64,000 bases of DNA from Rotaria socialis (Eukaryota > Rotifera > Eurotatoria > Philodinida > Philodinidae): positions 124,001 to 188,000 of the forward strand of contig CAJNYU010002677.1 in NCBI GenBank assembly GCA_905331475.1, given 5' to 3'. Each line of letters opens with the position of its first letter. Position 1 is the first letter of the stretch. Shown in pieces: positions 1-13,075 of this stretch. Both the position numbers and the translations under genes were made by a program. The notes under the pieces were generated by a model. That model ran no database searches, was not told the origin of the DNA, and saw nothing but the letters and a program-made list of their open reading frames with translations.

Positions 1-3000
1 ATCTGTTGTGAATCACGATAAAACAATCTATCGTCCACTGAATGTCTCACTACTAATGATATATCTTTTTGCGATGTTGTGGGTCTGTTGATACCTATGT
101 TTGATGACCGATTCATCTTTTGTTGAATAAGTATTTGCGCCATGGTAGAATTCTCTAGCAATGGCACATCAATTTGTTGTTGTTGTTGATGATGTGTTTT
201 CTCAATGAGTAAAGGAGATTTTGATGAGTTGTTTAACTCTTCCTAAAAGCAAGAAAAAACCAACAAATAAATTATGCTGAAGAACAAGCTAATTTCTCTC
301 TTAAGACTCTATTTTGTCTGTTGTGAATGCATAGAAGACATTATTATTGCATGCACAATATATAGGTATATTCACTGCACTTATGTAGAAAAGTCAAAAA
401 CATCGAACAAGAACAGATTGTACCCGATGGAGAACGCGTGATCAATGCATGCTACTGCCTCAGAAAAATCTTAACCAGGGTTTATTGCTTTTCTTTTCGC
501 TTCTATTTTTAATGGCAACAAGAAGAAGACGACGAAGCATATGAGCGGTGGACATATGATGGAATGTTTACATAGGTCACGTTACTCGTCTTATGAAATT
601 TATCTAAAATTACTTTCTATTTACTTCTATGATTTGTCATACTATAACATGGTCACAGTGCGTGTATAGTGCATGATCAATAATTTTGCAGGTAACTAAA
701 TGTTATAAGTTAGGTATTTATGACAAATGTTATCGGAGTATATCTATTCGAAGGCGGAAGAAAAATGAAGAGAGAGAGAGTGCGTGAGCGAGAATGCTAT
801 TGTAAACACAACAAGACAATAACACATACGTTTCTTCTCGTTTCTGTCATTCCTATGCACTATTACACCAAGCATACTGTATTTGAAGAAAGTCGTCCGT
901 GTATTTGTTTTTTTGTTTACCAAAATGAATGATAGTTTCAAAGAGCCAATTCTGTTGTCACTGAATAATAGATATGTTGCGAGTTTTTATTTTCACACAA
1001 AATCCAGGTGTAGATGCCTATGCATAAAACTCGTAGCTAACAGCTGCATATATGCATATCTATTTATATATCTATGATTCAAAGGAGAGAGAGAGCGAGC
1101 GAGAGAGGTGCGGTATGTATAGAATGAGAAAACGATGAATCGTCATCTTATTGTTTACTATTTTGAAAAATTGTTTTGTCGTCGAATCGAACAGAGAAGT
1201 AAAAAGTCTGCTGTTGTTTTTTTTTCTTATTGGTAGCGAAAATCCATGGAGTGTAAGGACGAGGGCAAAACGGAGACGAAGAGAAGAGAAGAAAACGAGA
1301 AAAAAATTGTTGATTATTACCAGTCGACTTTGCCCCACATTTCGATTAAGAAAGAAAAAAAAATAACAACAGTATGCGGCATAAGAAAAAGAAAATTATC
1401 TCGGGCATAGATGATAATAATCATATATCCTGAGTGCATTTAGATATTTAAAAAGCGAAGATTTCTCAGTATTACTAAACATGAGGTTGAAACAGCTGTA
1501 CATTCTGTGTTACTCAAACAAAAGAGAAGAACCATTCTTGAGACGGGACCTTCTCTTTTAACATTTGATACAATATATATATAGATATATATTATCATGC
1601 CTTTAACGTATGATGTGAAGCGTGGTCAATGCGTTTCTCGTCATAGTAGTCGTAAAAAAGAAGGAAAAGAGAAAAACAGATGATAAAACTGCTGATACTA
1701 ATAGAGTAAGAGCTTTAAGTACAAGGTAATGTAGCCGAGTTGGCATGCGCTTTCTGCATGATATGACTAGTCTGACTATGGTTCGATTATTCGTTTTAGA
1801 GAATCGTACTATGCCCTTCTTAATAATAAAAAAAACAAAGAATATCATTGCTTGTATTGTAAAAAGATAAAACAGTAGAAAAAACGATTGTTTAGAAAAG
1901 AATGATAATGTAATTCATTATATTAACAAGGATTTCGTTTCTATCGCGGATACATACGTACGAAAAGCATTAATAGAAGGAAAAAATAGTAAGGTTAACT
2001 TTTTGAATTTTATTCCTATTTGTTGATATAAAAACACAATACGACAGGTACTTGAAAGGATATGTTTGTATGTCTTTTGTTTCTTTCGTTGATAAAGCGA
2101 TAGAAGAATCGACTAATGCTCTTTCTTTTCAAAGATCTTGTCAATATCTAACTTAAATTTCATATTTCTTTTTGTTCTACTTAATCAATCTAAACAACCT
2201 GCAAATAGCCTTTTCTTGTTTTATTTACCAACGACTCAACACTAACAAAATGAATGCATATTTATTTTTATTTTTTCATTCGTTCTAAACAAAAATAAAA
2301 AGGAGCCAGCCTCTATTCATTTTTTCCCTCTCATTTAACACATACCGTCTGGCATAGAATTTCATTTCTCTTATAATTCCACCTTATCGAATAAATGTTG
2401 TGTATTCAACGATGTTACGTATGCATATATACACCTGTTTATGTCCGTAAATTGACGACTATTAAAAAGTACTTCGCCTGAGAAAAATTGATTTTTCATC
2501 AATAACACTCAAGAAACGAAACAGAAAATAAGGCAAGATGGATTTACTGGGAAAAAAACGATTGCTAATCGATAAGGTATTTTCTTCTATAAAATGGAGT
2601 GATAATTATAAAATCGATTATGAATGTATACCTTTATCTATATGAATCAAAAACACATGTGACAATGTGAAAAGAATATAATATAAAAAATGCTTTAGCG
2701 GTAAAAAAAAAAGCGATTAAAACAGTGTTTCTGTTATCTTGCATCTACAGAAAAGGTCGAACTATCTACCATCTCAGTCGGGTGGTCAGATCTTCTGAAA
2801 AGTAGGGAAAAGTTCTGAAATTTGAAGTTCTTTCTGAATTTCTTCTGATTTTTTTCCGAATTCGAAACTATTTCAGATCCCAGTTTTACTAGTACAGTTC
2901 AGTACAATTATGACACATTCCTATTATAGATGTATATTGCGTCACTTTGTTTTTCTTAATTAACCGTTAGTAATTTCTGACTTATAAAGGCAGCCGCAGC

Positions 3001-4265
3001 TACAGCAATGCATCAGAATTTGATAAATTTCTTTTCTTGATTTCAAGAATCTTATCTAGTTGAACATTCCACAAATAAAAACAAAATTATCTATTGGATG
3101 ACGTTAATATGGTTGAATTTGATTGTGAAGAGAAACAAATCGAAGTAAATTAATTAGCCACAGAAATATCATTTCGATATATAAAGGAAAAAACGAGTTT
3201 TTCGTAAAGATTCCTTATCGATTGATGAATATTCATCTTTATAGTGACAAATCTTTAGAAATAAAGTACCAGTCAATGACATAGAAGTAGCGGAATAGTT
3301 AATACCAACATCTTATACAGAAGTCGCTATTTCATAAACAATGATCTTTCTGATAAACGTCTGATTTTCCTAAAAAACTTTCTGATTTTTCAATTTTCGA
3401 TCTGACCACCTTGTATCTCAATATACTAAGAAACTCTAAGATCATAGAGTTGACTATTTTTCTTCCTGTCAATGACTTTAACACGTGTAATGACAGTGTG
3501 TACTAGAAAATATCAAAAGAAAGTAGGGCCTTTTTTAAATAGAAATTTGCCCGAATCTATGGAAATTTACAAGACACAAGGAAAGGACATAAGCAAAATG
3601 AAAAAAACTATGTCCTTGACTAATGTCACTACGAAAAACAAATTTAGAAATTATTAACTCCCTGATTCGATGTTTTCTGACATTTAAATTAAGTATTCTG
3701 TATTTTACTTTTTCGTATAATTAAACGCTTGGCATGACGCTATTTTTGAATGCGAAAATTAATATTTCTTGAAAGCGGCCTGTTGATTTTATTTTTCTAT
3801 GCTTCGTTTATAAAAATTCGTTTTACTTACTTCAAGTGTTCGTATTGACGATGAGGAGACTGAAGTATTAAATGAAGATGGCGATGTTGGTGTTCGTTGT
3901 CCTGTAAAACATGTTATTCGTGTTGTAAAATTGAGCATAGACATGAAAATGAGCGTTAATATGACACGGATTTTCTGTATTACAATTCGTCGCCAATAAA
4001 AACAAAGACGTTTTAGAACTGCGAAAAATGACTGAAGTCAAAAGAAAATACATATCAATAATCGATAAATATGATTATTATTTTTTCATTAATAACTTAC
4101 GTCACTTTCTTCTAATGAGAGTTCGGACAAACAATTGATTGGTTGTTGTGCTTGTTTTTGTTTTTCGTCTTCATCGTTACGTTCAATTGATGAGTGTGCT
4201 GGATTAGTAACTTCATTGTGGTTGTTTACATCGTCTTTATCCGTCGATAGAAAAGAGTCAGACAT
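1..4265 (-). CDS. Unrecognised gene, 5' part only (runs off left edge)
   Basis: Exons read on the minus strand: 4265-4101 (ATG, MSDSFLSTDKDD, acidic and Gln-rich, then donor gtaagt), 3901-3831 (between tttacag and gtaagt, Ser/Thr-rich) and 242-1 (acceptor cttttag, open to the window edge, with a run of Gln and no domain I recognise). Exon 3 starts in phase 0. Exon 2 in its most protein-like frame needs one base from upstream, whereas the gtaagt donor closes exon 1 in phase 0. So either a small exon lies between 3902 and 4100, or exon 1 uses the weaker gtgacg donor 5 nt earlier. The visible protein is hydrophilic and looks disordered. The 3.6-kb second intron is much longer than most in the window and carries an inserted element. 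Function unknown; that it is a gene is fairly sure from the splice signals, the exact model is not. Confidence 0.55.
243..3830 (-). other. Long intron of the left-edge gene
   Basis: This stretch holds no convincing coding sequence. It contains a GA-rich tract near 1084-1107, a short AT tract near 1574-1592, a tRNA-like pair of pol III box motifs at 1732-1790, and a terminal-inverted-repeat element at 2781-3410. The short open frames in it are AT-rich and lack splice context. Confidence 0.5.
2781..3410. mobile_element. Non-autonomous element with perfect 12-bp TIRs
   Basis: The sequence GGTGGTCAGATC at 2781-2792 is repeated exactly, inverted, at 3399-3410 (GATCTGACCACC). Near both ends are further ttctgaa/ttctgat motifs, as in many short DNA transposons. 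The 630-bp interior is AT-rich and has no transposase. I could not find a target-site duplication in the immediate flanks. Confidence 0.55.
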
Positions 4266-7155
4266 TGAGCAAAGTAACGCAAACTAATTGTTTTGCTTTC
4301 TTCTCCAGTTTAAATATTTTGTTTTGTGTTTATAAATGGATGAAAAACGAGCTCGGTTGTTCCTTTTTCACTTTTTTCTTTTGGATGACTAGTCGTATCA
4401 TCATTGGAAAAGAATATAGAGAAAGAAAGAAAAAACAGAGAGAAAATAGAGATGGAAGGAAAAAATATATTCAAGTTTCGTTCTTTTCTTTTTTCCTTCT
4501 ATTCTTATGCTATATCCCGTCACAACATGCTAGTAGCCCTGTTCATCGTCGGGCAAAATGAGGATCTGTTTTTTCTTGCCTTTTGTTTTTCTATCTTTTC
4601 TTCATTTGGCCCTGATGACGACAATATGACGAGACAAATTATTAGTAAAGAAAACAAACACAATAATCAGTATATAGATGTTTTGAAATACACCACAACA
4701 TATCTATATGCACAACATCCGTGTTGGACATCTATATTAGTATAGATGTCGTTTTTACGAAGAATTATTTTCTTGAATATAAAAATGTTTTATTTTGAGA
4801 AAGTTTTTAAAAACTTCGCTCCTGATTTCCATAATGTTACGAAATCAGCTTTTGATTGTGCATCTCATTTTAACAAGCATTATTTATAAATAAAAAAGAA
4901 GAAAAAATATCCTATCGGATTCTAATTTATTTATTATAAAGTCATATATTTCGTCATAAATGTATTAATAAAACTTGAATTTATTGAATAGATTTACATT
5001 AGAAATATTTAATAGATGCCGTTTATTTTTCGCTAGTAATTCTCCATTGAATCGTTAGTTCTTGTGTAAATTTAGTGAATAATTTTATGCATGAGATCAC
5101 GTGAAAGCATATTCTTTCATGAGATCAAGCAAGTAACATTTGAATTTTCTTTGTCATCGAAATATTTACTTAAATAATATGTATATATAGTCTTATTCAT
5201 TATGAAACGTATGTGCGCACTATGAAACACGTGGGCGACTCAAGTTGTCCGTTTTCTCTAATGTCTCTAAACAAGTTCGACACGAAATTCTTGCTACTGA
5301 AATTACATGCGTTTTTTGGCCATAACTCATTCTCAAAACAAGTCTAAAAACGAAATTACCAAGATAGAATCTAGATAGGCAAATAAAAGAAAAACAATAA
5401 TTGATACAACGAATGATGTCTAAAAATCATAACACTAACATTTCAGCTTTTGCACAAATCACAAAAAGTCGACGCATAACAGACGCTAAATAAAACTTTC
5501 CATAATTAACTCAATTTGATATTTGAATCATCGTAATTTATCGTAGTTGTAAAGCGATCGTTACTATGTTCTACCTATAAGAATTCGAATATATTTGTTT
5601 TGTCATTACTATTCTGTGGTTTTAGATATCAAGAGAGTGCCTAGGATGCGTTTGGTCGTTTTTAATTAACGTCAAACTAGGAACTGTTTTTATTTCATGC
5701 AAAATATCAATATACATTTCCTGTTTGTTCGATGATCTTAATTGTTCTCACATACTAAAATACAGAAAGTATGATTGATTGTAAACAGATAGGAAATTTG
5801 TAAAAAAAAAATTCTATCTCGTTCTAATCAATGAACAATGTTGTTACTCATGTCAAAGACGTGATGAAACTGAATCTATTTCAGAACTACTTATAACATA
5901 TCTCATCAGCCATGAAATGAATCACGTCTATTTTATAATCTTTTCTCTTGAGTAAGCATTTGTAGCAAATATCGTTTTCCCGGCTGACTCTTATTGATAT
6001 TTTGTTTGTCTATATAAGAAAAGGCATCATTCCGGATTATACTCAAATAGATATTATTCATGCATATTTAGATCGATCGATACAGTAGATAAATGCCTAT
6101 TGACTATTCTCTTTACTTCAATGAAGTGGACATTATGTTAAGCAGTTTTTCTTACGGAATCGATTGAACCAAAACGAAACTGAAGGCTTTTAATTCAATT
6201 GAAGGTCGTTATAATTGAGTATTGAGTTATGTACATCAAATGTTTTCGTAGCTCAAGAATTTAAGTAAAAAAAAATTGAAAACTTTGTTTGCTAACTTGT
6301 ATGAATTGAATCATGCAGTATCATCGATTGATCAATCTTGGCTTAAGTACTGACTCAGTTACATATGTTTGAAACGATTGTTCATTGAAATCGAAACGAA
6401 AAATTTTCCATGGTCGCCATATGAAGATGTGACATAATCATATGAATATTTCACTATAAATCCTGTTGTATATACAGATTAGCATCGGTTGAATCTAGAA
6501 ACGAAAACTTCTATCCAATATTCTGACTGCTGCATTTTGATATTTGTACATCAGGTTCATATTGAATGATCCGATTAATAAGAGATATGTTTAATAATTA
6601 AGTTTTCGTAGTAACTTATCATGTATTGAAAATGACGACGATTGGGTGCATATACTTAACCTGCATGTGCTTTGCCGCATGTATTCAGAAACGTAGTACT
6701 GCACTCTTACGCGTAGTACCACACAATACAATAATCAATAAATAATTATTGTTTATACATTTAACACCAATTTTTTCTCTTTATTTGATAATAAAATGGG
6801 GACATCTACCTTTGACAGGTGTATATTTATGTAATTGAATGCAAGGCCAATCGCTCTGTTTTTTTTTCTTCATATTCATTTATTTTGAATCATATTTTAT
6901 AAATCATATCAAGATTGAATGTCATGTCGGCTACTGTTTGATTATGGCTTAGGTATGCTAAGAATTTGCTGTCCTGTGAAATTAAGAAAAATATATTTGC
7001 AGTGTCTAACAGTAATTATATTCTATCCCATAATTTTATAACTAATATTACCAATCATAATAATTAAATATTTATATTAGTATAAAATACTGCTTTAAAA
7101 AAATTATATTCTATTTTTAGATAAGCTTACGTTTTTTTTTCATCCTGCATTTCAT
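4266..7155. other. Intergenic region without recognisable genes
   Basis: About 2.9 kb of AT-rich sequence lies between the divergent left-edge gene and Shark. Open frames at 4265-4745 overlap each other, are rich in Phe, Lys and Arg and have no domain. I see no RNA gene or repeat here that I can support. Confidence 0.4.
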
Positions 7156-10100
7156 ATGGCAACAAAAAACACTTCTGAAAATTTAAATAAAGGTAAAGAT
7201 AGAAACGTTCAAATCAAAATCTTTCCTAAATTTAACACTATTCATTTGTTTTAGATAAAGCATCTCGTGCTATAACTAGAACAGACTTTCAGCAAGCATC
7301 TCCATCGTCAGCACGTGATCAGAATCAGATTACATGTTTTTTTAAAGCGTGTGATCGAGCAGGAAGTGAAAAATTACTACGCAATGCATACACATATAGT
7401 ATTGAAAATCATGCTTGATTACTCATCTTTTTATTATAAATTTATTTCGTTTGTCTTTTGTAGGTAATAATAAAAATGGCATTTATATGCTTCGTCAATC
7501 AGATAGAGATGAAAGTAAATTTGTTTTATCCCTCATTAAAGATGGACAATGTTATCATTATCGTGCACACCATATTGGAAATGGAACATTTCTTGATGAA
7601 ATAACTGATTCAGTATTTTACTGTAAATTTTCTATTAAATCATAATTATTAAAATAAGTTTCTCATCGTTTATTATTTAGCGCTGGACGAATTACTTGAA
7701 TATTATCAAGGAGATGGCGCTCGTCATTTACGTTGTTCATTATCCTCCCCTCTTCATGGTCATCATTTACCTTCATTTGCACAACGACGTGGCCCAAAAA
7801 CTGTTCTTCACGAAGCCGCGACGCGAGGTCAACGAGATGTTATAAAATTACTTCTTGCTGATTCTAATTGTCCTGATATTAATTCGAAAAATGAAGAGGG
7901 TATTTTTTCTTCTAATTCAATAATTAATACAATATGAATTTTCTTTTCGTCACAAGGAAATACACCGTTGCATGAAGCATGTTTTTTTGGACGAGATGAT
8001 GCCGTTAAAGTATTATTGCAAGCTGGTGCTAATTGGAGATTTGTGAATAAATTTGGATGGACATCTTTACATGTAATAAAAAATCTGTTATTTTCTTCTT
8101 GATTTCAATTCATAGAGAAAATGTTCTTGTTTTTACTGTTTAGCAAGCCGCTTTGGGTAATTGCCCATCGATTGTTGATTTACTGATTAATCGTGCACAA
8201 GCAGATGTCGATGTACGAAATCCATTCAATTTATATTCTCCAATGCATTGTGCTGCCGCGTGTAATAATGTTGAGACTATAACAGTAATTCAATCGATAA
8301 AATGTTTTTAATAACTATTAAGCCTTGTCCTATAGACTCTAATAGCACATGATTCGCCATTACGTCCATTGACGGATGATGGATATACGCCCTACGACCT
8401 AGCCATTAAACAAGGCGGATCTGAGGTTGCTCAAAAATTAGGTTCAATGCAATTGAATTTTGTTCAAATAAAATAACATAAAAAATTTTGTTATTCTAGC
8501 GGAGATTCCTTCAAAACCTGCTGTATCTCGTCGTTCAAGTTATTATCATGGTTCACTGTCAAATAATGTATGTAAACATTTTTATATCATTCTATGAAGA
8601 AGCTAGCTTCACAAGTATTCTAAAGATAATTTACAGAAAATTCACACAGCGAAAAGTTTGTTTGAGATTATATTTGTTTCTACAAGTATGATATTCCTAA
8701 TGTTGATCACATGATTAGTGTGACAACATCAGTCCCCGATCATCGTTGTAAATTATTATATGTGTAAAAACAAAATAACTGTTCTCATTGGCTTCTCTTT
8801 TTTGCCATGACGAGTATAATCACTAAGAAAAGAAAAAGCATGGTTATACAATACAGTAGAGCACAAAAGTTAACCTTTATCGCACTTGAAGCAAAAGTAA
8901 AATCTTGATTTAACTTCGTGCACATTGTTTGTTTCAATAATGCCAATTGATGTTATTACAAACAAAGGGGAGAAACTAAGAACTTTTTCCAAAGCGATCC
9001 AATGTCGTTTCGATTAATGTTTTCTACAGATCTATTAGTACAATCCCTTTGAGATTAAAATGTCAAACATAATTTATCATCATTTTACACAAATCTATAG
9101 GAATCACGCTTCTCTGTACTTTCTATTGGGTCCGATTTTCTAGATGATAAAATACATCGAATTTCTCTAATTGTTTTGATATAAAATAAATGCGGAAACA
9201 TCGGATTTGCATCCGATTGTTATGTGTACTGCAAAAACTGAGTCGATTTATATATGTTGTAAATAATACTAAGAAAGAAAATGTTTTTTTTGAAAAAATC
9301 CCTGTGGGGGCGGGCGGGGGGGNNNNNNNNNNCCCCGTCCCCCCCCCCCCTCCCCCGCCTCTGGGATGGTCTGGGCAATAATGACAATTTTTTCGATAAC
9401 GCAGCCATTTCTTGACGGATCCTTCTCATCTTCGAACTCGACTGAGATATTGATGAGATCATTCTATGTACAAAATTTCATGACAATCGGATCAACCTTT
9501 CAGGAGCTATCGTGTAAACGGCCGGACACACTGACCGATTCTATAGTGTACTCACTTTTGTTTTTTGAGTACACAAAAAGAATTTAAAGATTTCATCAAA
9601 CACTAATCAATTGTTTACTGTTGAGAGAAAATTATGTTTTTGTATGGTATCGATCAGTTCCAATGTAAACATGTACTCTCCATAGAAAAAAAACACTTCA
9701 TATTTTGTTTTTATAACAAATATTATTCATTCTATTTAAATAGAAAAATATTTTTCTATCTTAGCAAATGCGAGCCATATTAAATTATTTCAAAAACAAT
9801 GATGGTTATTTTTTCGTTCGACAAAGTTCATCGGTTCAAGATGATTACGCAATATCAATTATTTGGCAAAATAATCTTGTACATGTTAAACTTCATAAAA
9901 AAGTATTATTCAACTCATTTTAAAACTACAAAACAAAATTTGTTTTCTTTCATTAAATTAGAATTTTAATTCATATTATTTCGAAGATCGCCTTCACTAT
10001 CATGAAAGTCTTGAACACGCTATTGATTATTTTGTAAAAATATACAAAAGTGTTGTTAAACCATTAAGTCTAGGTAGAGATTATTGATTTTCAAAATATA

Positions 10101-12185
10101 AACTATTTCCCACTGACTTATTTTTATAAAGACGCTGCAAAACTAGCTTACGCAAGTGAAACATCATCTTCAGTATCACAACGATTATTGACATCGACTT
10201 CTAAAATTTTTAAACCATCTAATCAATCATCACACGAGTCACCGAATATCAACACTTCAGCAACTATCGGTTAATTGATATTTATCGAATAATTCTATAT
10301 GAAACTATTCTTTTACTTTTTTCATTCTCTAGCAGAAGCACATCCATTCTCTAAGAGTCGTCCGCAAAATGTACATAATAAACAAAAAATGGCTTTAACA
10401 ATTGGCAAGTGGATATCTAGACAACGGTGCGATTTTATAGATTTTGTTTTTCTAGAAAAAAGACTTGTTAATCCGCTTGTCAACAAAAAGGTGGTTATTA
10501 TTCGTGAAGAGCAATTAACCATTGGTAAATTGCTAGGTGAAGGTAATTTTGGTAAAGTTTACGCTGGAGAATATCAAGACGAGCATGGTTCAGTTGTAAG
10601 TTTATTAAATAGAAAATTAAGAAAGAGCTTAGTTGATTGTATTTTGTATGCAAATTTAGTATCCTGTTGCTTTAAAAGTCTTGAAAGCATCAATGGATTC
10701 AAGATCGAAAGAAGAAATGAAAAAAGAAGCATTTGTTATGAAAGAATTAACTCATCCGTGCATTGTTCGTCTCTATGGTGTATCTCAATCGAGAAAATTG
10801 AACAGTACATTAATGGTATTGATTATCGTTGCTCTACAAAACACATTCGCATATTGAATGGCTTAAAGGCTTCATATTTTTTTGTTCAGATTTATTATTA
10901 CATCTTCATCAAACGCCAGAAAAAAACATCTTGCCCACTTCTTGGTTGTTGGTTCAAGCAAAACTAACATTCTATGCACTAACAAATTAAAATTTAAAGC
11001 TTCGATTTGTCTTCTGCATAATTTTATTTCTCTTTCACATATTTAATTGTTCAATATGAATTAGGTTCAAGAGCTTTTGTCAATGGGATCACTGGTGGAC
11101 TATTTAAAAACACATGTTAAAAATCAAATGCGACCATTGTTCAGTTTGTGGGTAACACAAATCGTTCACGGCATGGCTTATATGGAGAAAAAACATTTTA
11201 TTCATCGAGATCTTGCTGCAAGAAATATTCTAATGCAATCGAATTCACGAGTAATATAAAAATAGATACATATAGTAATTGGTATTGTTTTGTAAAAGTG
11301 AAATATTCGATTCTATTCTAGATTAAAATATCTGATTTTGGTTTATCACGTAGCGTTGACTCAAGTGACTATTATGTTCAACAGAGTGACACACCAATAC
11401 CAATAGCATGGTAAGAAAAAGCGTAACAAAATTTTTTTGTTAAAATTAAAATCAATAGATATAAATCAACAATACTGTGTATGATTTAAGGTATGCACCA
11501 GAATCCCTCCTTCACGCTAAATTTACAAGTAAAAGTGATGTATGGTCATTTGGTGTAACAATGTGGGAAATCTATACATGTGGTCAATTTCCGTATGGAT
11601 CCATGCCTAATGAAGAGGTTTGCATATTGTTTCAAGACTCTATTAATATGATATCTCTGGAGAGAGAGAAAAAAGACTTCCTGAAGATTTGTCAGCCACT
11701 TCTCACATGCCCCCAGCGGATTGCGTTCCGAATCATGACTATTGTAAACAGTCATGCGCGATGTTGATTATCATCGTAGTTAGATGCAGCGAGATTAGAG
11801 CAGAATTTTTCTGGACTACTTCCTCTATGAATTAAAAAGTATAATTTTTTGGATTAAAAAATGGGTTCTTATTTGAGAGTTTAGATGAATTCATAAGCAT
11901 ACAAAATTGAGACATTTCACGTATAACTCTCAAAAATGACTAACGGATTTAATCGATTAGAACTCAATAAAAATGCGTATCCTTTAGATCTGTCAATATC
12001 TTAGTTGTAATGGTCGTCTTCAACGTCCTAGTAGCTGCAGTAGCACCGTGTATGAGATAATGCTTCGGTGCTGGGCATTTAACGCACATGATCGTCCATC
12101 ATTTGGAGATTTACTTAAAGTTTTGGCCAATCGGTCAGAATTTGCTGCTGCTATTCAACATTTTCAAAATTATTCCAAAGATTAA
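7156..12185 (+). CDS. shark: Shark/HTK16-type tyrosine kinase (SH2-ANK-SH2-kinase)
   Basis: Seventeen exons give one continuous 798-aa frame: 7156-7192, 7255-7398, 7464-7622, 7681-7899, 7957-8072, 8144-8284, 8336-8441, 8500-8567, 9765-9902, 9962-10073, 10132-10269, 10333-10595, 10660-10815, 11065-11250, 11322-11410, 11491-11617, 11988-12185. Domains in order: first SH2, about residues 40-138 (phosphate-binding Arg in YMLRQS, about 71); ankyrin repeats, 155-305 (for example [20 protein letters not shown]); second SH2, 315-410 (Arg in FFVRQS, about 349); linker; tyrosine kinase, 520-790 with glycine loop [12 protein letters not shown] lysine about 553, HRDLAARN Asp about 648, DFG about 666, and a YAPE motif. 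All catalytic residues are present. The family is known from Hydra HTK16 and Drosophila Shark, a cytoplasmic kinase acting in epithelial signalling and in engulfment downstream of Draper. The length is normal for the family. The first SH2 lacks the usual opening Trp. The start is the first ATG in frame with the SH2. An AATAAA lies at 12348-12353. Confidence 0.9.
8568..9764 (+). other. Large intron 8 of Shark, with gap and probable insertion
   Basis: This 1.2-kb intron splits the second SH2 and is far longer than its neighbours. It contains a G-run, ten Ns (about 9323-9332) and a C-run, i.e. an unresolved G/C hairpin. The stretch at about 9360-9560 is richer in GC than the rest of the intron. 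A 38-bp motif at 9040-9077 recurs at 40667-40704. No transposase is visible. Confidence 0.45.
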
Positions 12186-12381
12186 AATGCACACTACAAA
12201 ACATCGACAACACACACACATACATATCATTAATTGATTTATTTAATTACGTTTTTAAAAAGTCACACAAATATAAAAACTCTATCCATTGATTGATAAT
12301 TGTAAACACAAAAAAAACACCACTAACTTTAATTGTTCTTTTGTATTAATAAAAAAAATCAAGTGAAATTTTCTTTTTCAT

Positions 12382-13042
12382 TCAAACTCCAGTGGCAGTT
12401 TGACGTTTATCGTTATCACGCTTGGCATTAATAATACAAGTTTTCATTCGACTTAAATCACGTTTTGCTTTTGATAATTGTGTACCGGAATTAAGTTCAA
12501 GAAAACGTATGAGTTTAGCCCAATCACATTGACTTTTGTCGCTTTTCTGTGATGCTACTGTACGTAGGTCATCCTCGGCACGATCAATTGTTTGTCGATT
12601 TTCTTGCATCTTTATCTTTCGATTATTATACCAACGTTCGACATCTTGTTTGGCTTGTTCTCTTAGTGCTTGAATTTTTGAATTTTCTTCAACATCTTTT
12701 TCTGCAATTTCCTGTTGACGACGTCGATTAAATGCTTCTAATGCTGATAAATTCTCTTGCGAGGTTATGCCAGTTGAAAACATATTGGTGCTCATCGATG
12801 AAGTTGTTGGTATAGGCGGTGAAAACATATCATATGATGAAGTCTCGTCTTTAGAATAGAGAATACATATTAAGTCTAACAGCTAAAACTTAATTATATT
12901 AATTACCTGATTGGAATGCGGCTGTGTTGTCCGTATGAGTATCCGTATGAGTATCATCGGTTGTTGGTGAAAAATCGTTTGTAAGATATGAATTATGTGT
13001 ATTTGTTAACTCTCCATCATCAAATAACTGCATTTCGGATGT

Positions 13043-13075
<33 letters not shown>

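Noticed and set aside
720..1366. Overlapping frames on both strands around the GA-rich tract
   Set aside because: Composition-driven (Phe/Arg/Ser-rich), no domain and no splice context.
1603..1848. 81-aa minus-strand frame
   Set aside because: Low-complexity Phe/Thr/Arg content; it crosses the tRNA-like boxes; no support.
9190..9587. Frames reading through the G/N/C gap
   Set aside because: They are translated through Ns and homopolymers inside an intron.
11640..11767. Frame in the penultimate Shark intron reading [11 protein letters not shown], which resembles the kinase RLP segment
   Set aside because: The real continuation ([14 protein letters not shown]) is in the last exon and joins exon 16 in phase. 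The intronic frame cannot be joined without frameshifts or stops.
12549..12731. Plus-strand frame opposite clathrin light chain
   Set aside because: Antisense shadow of a well supported exon.
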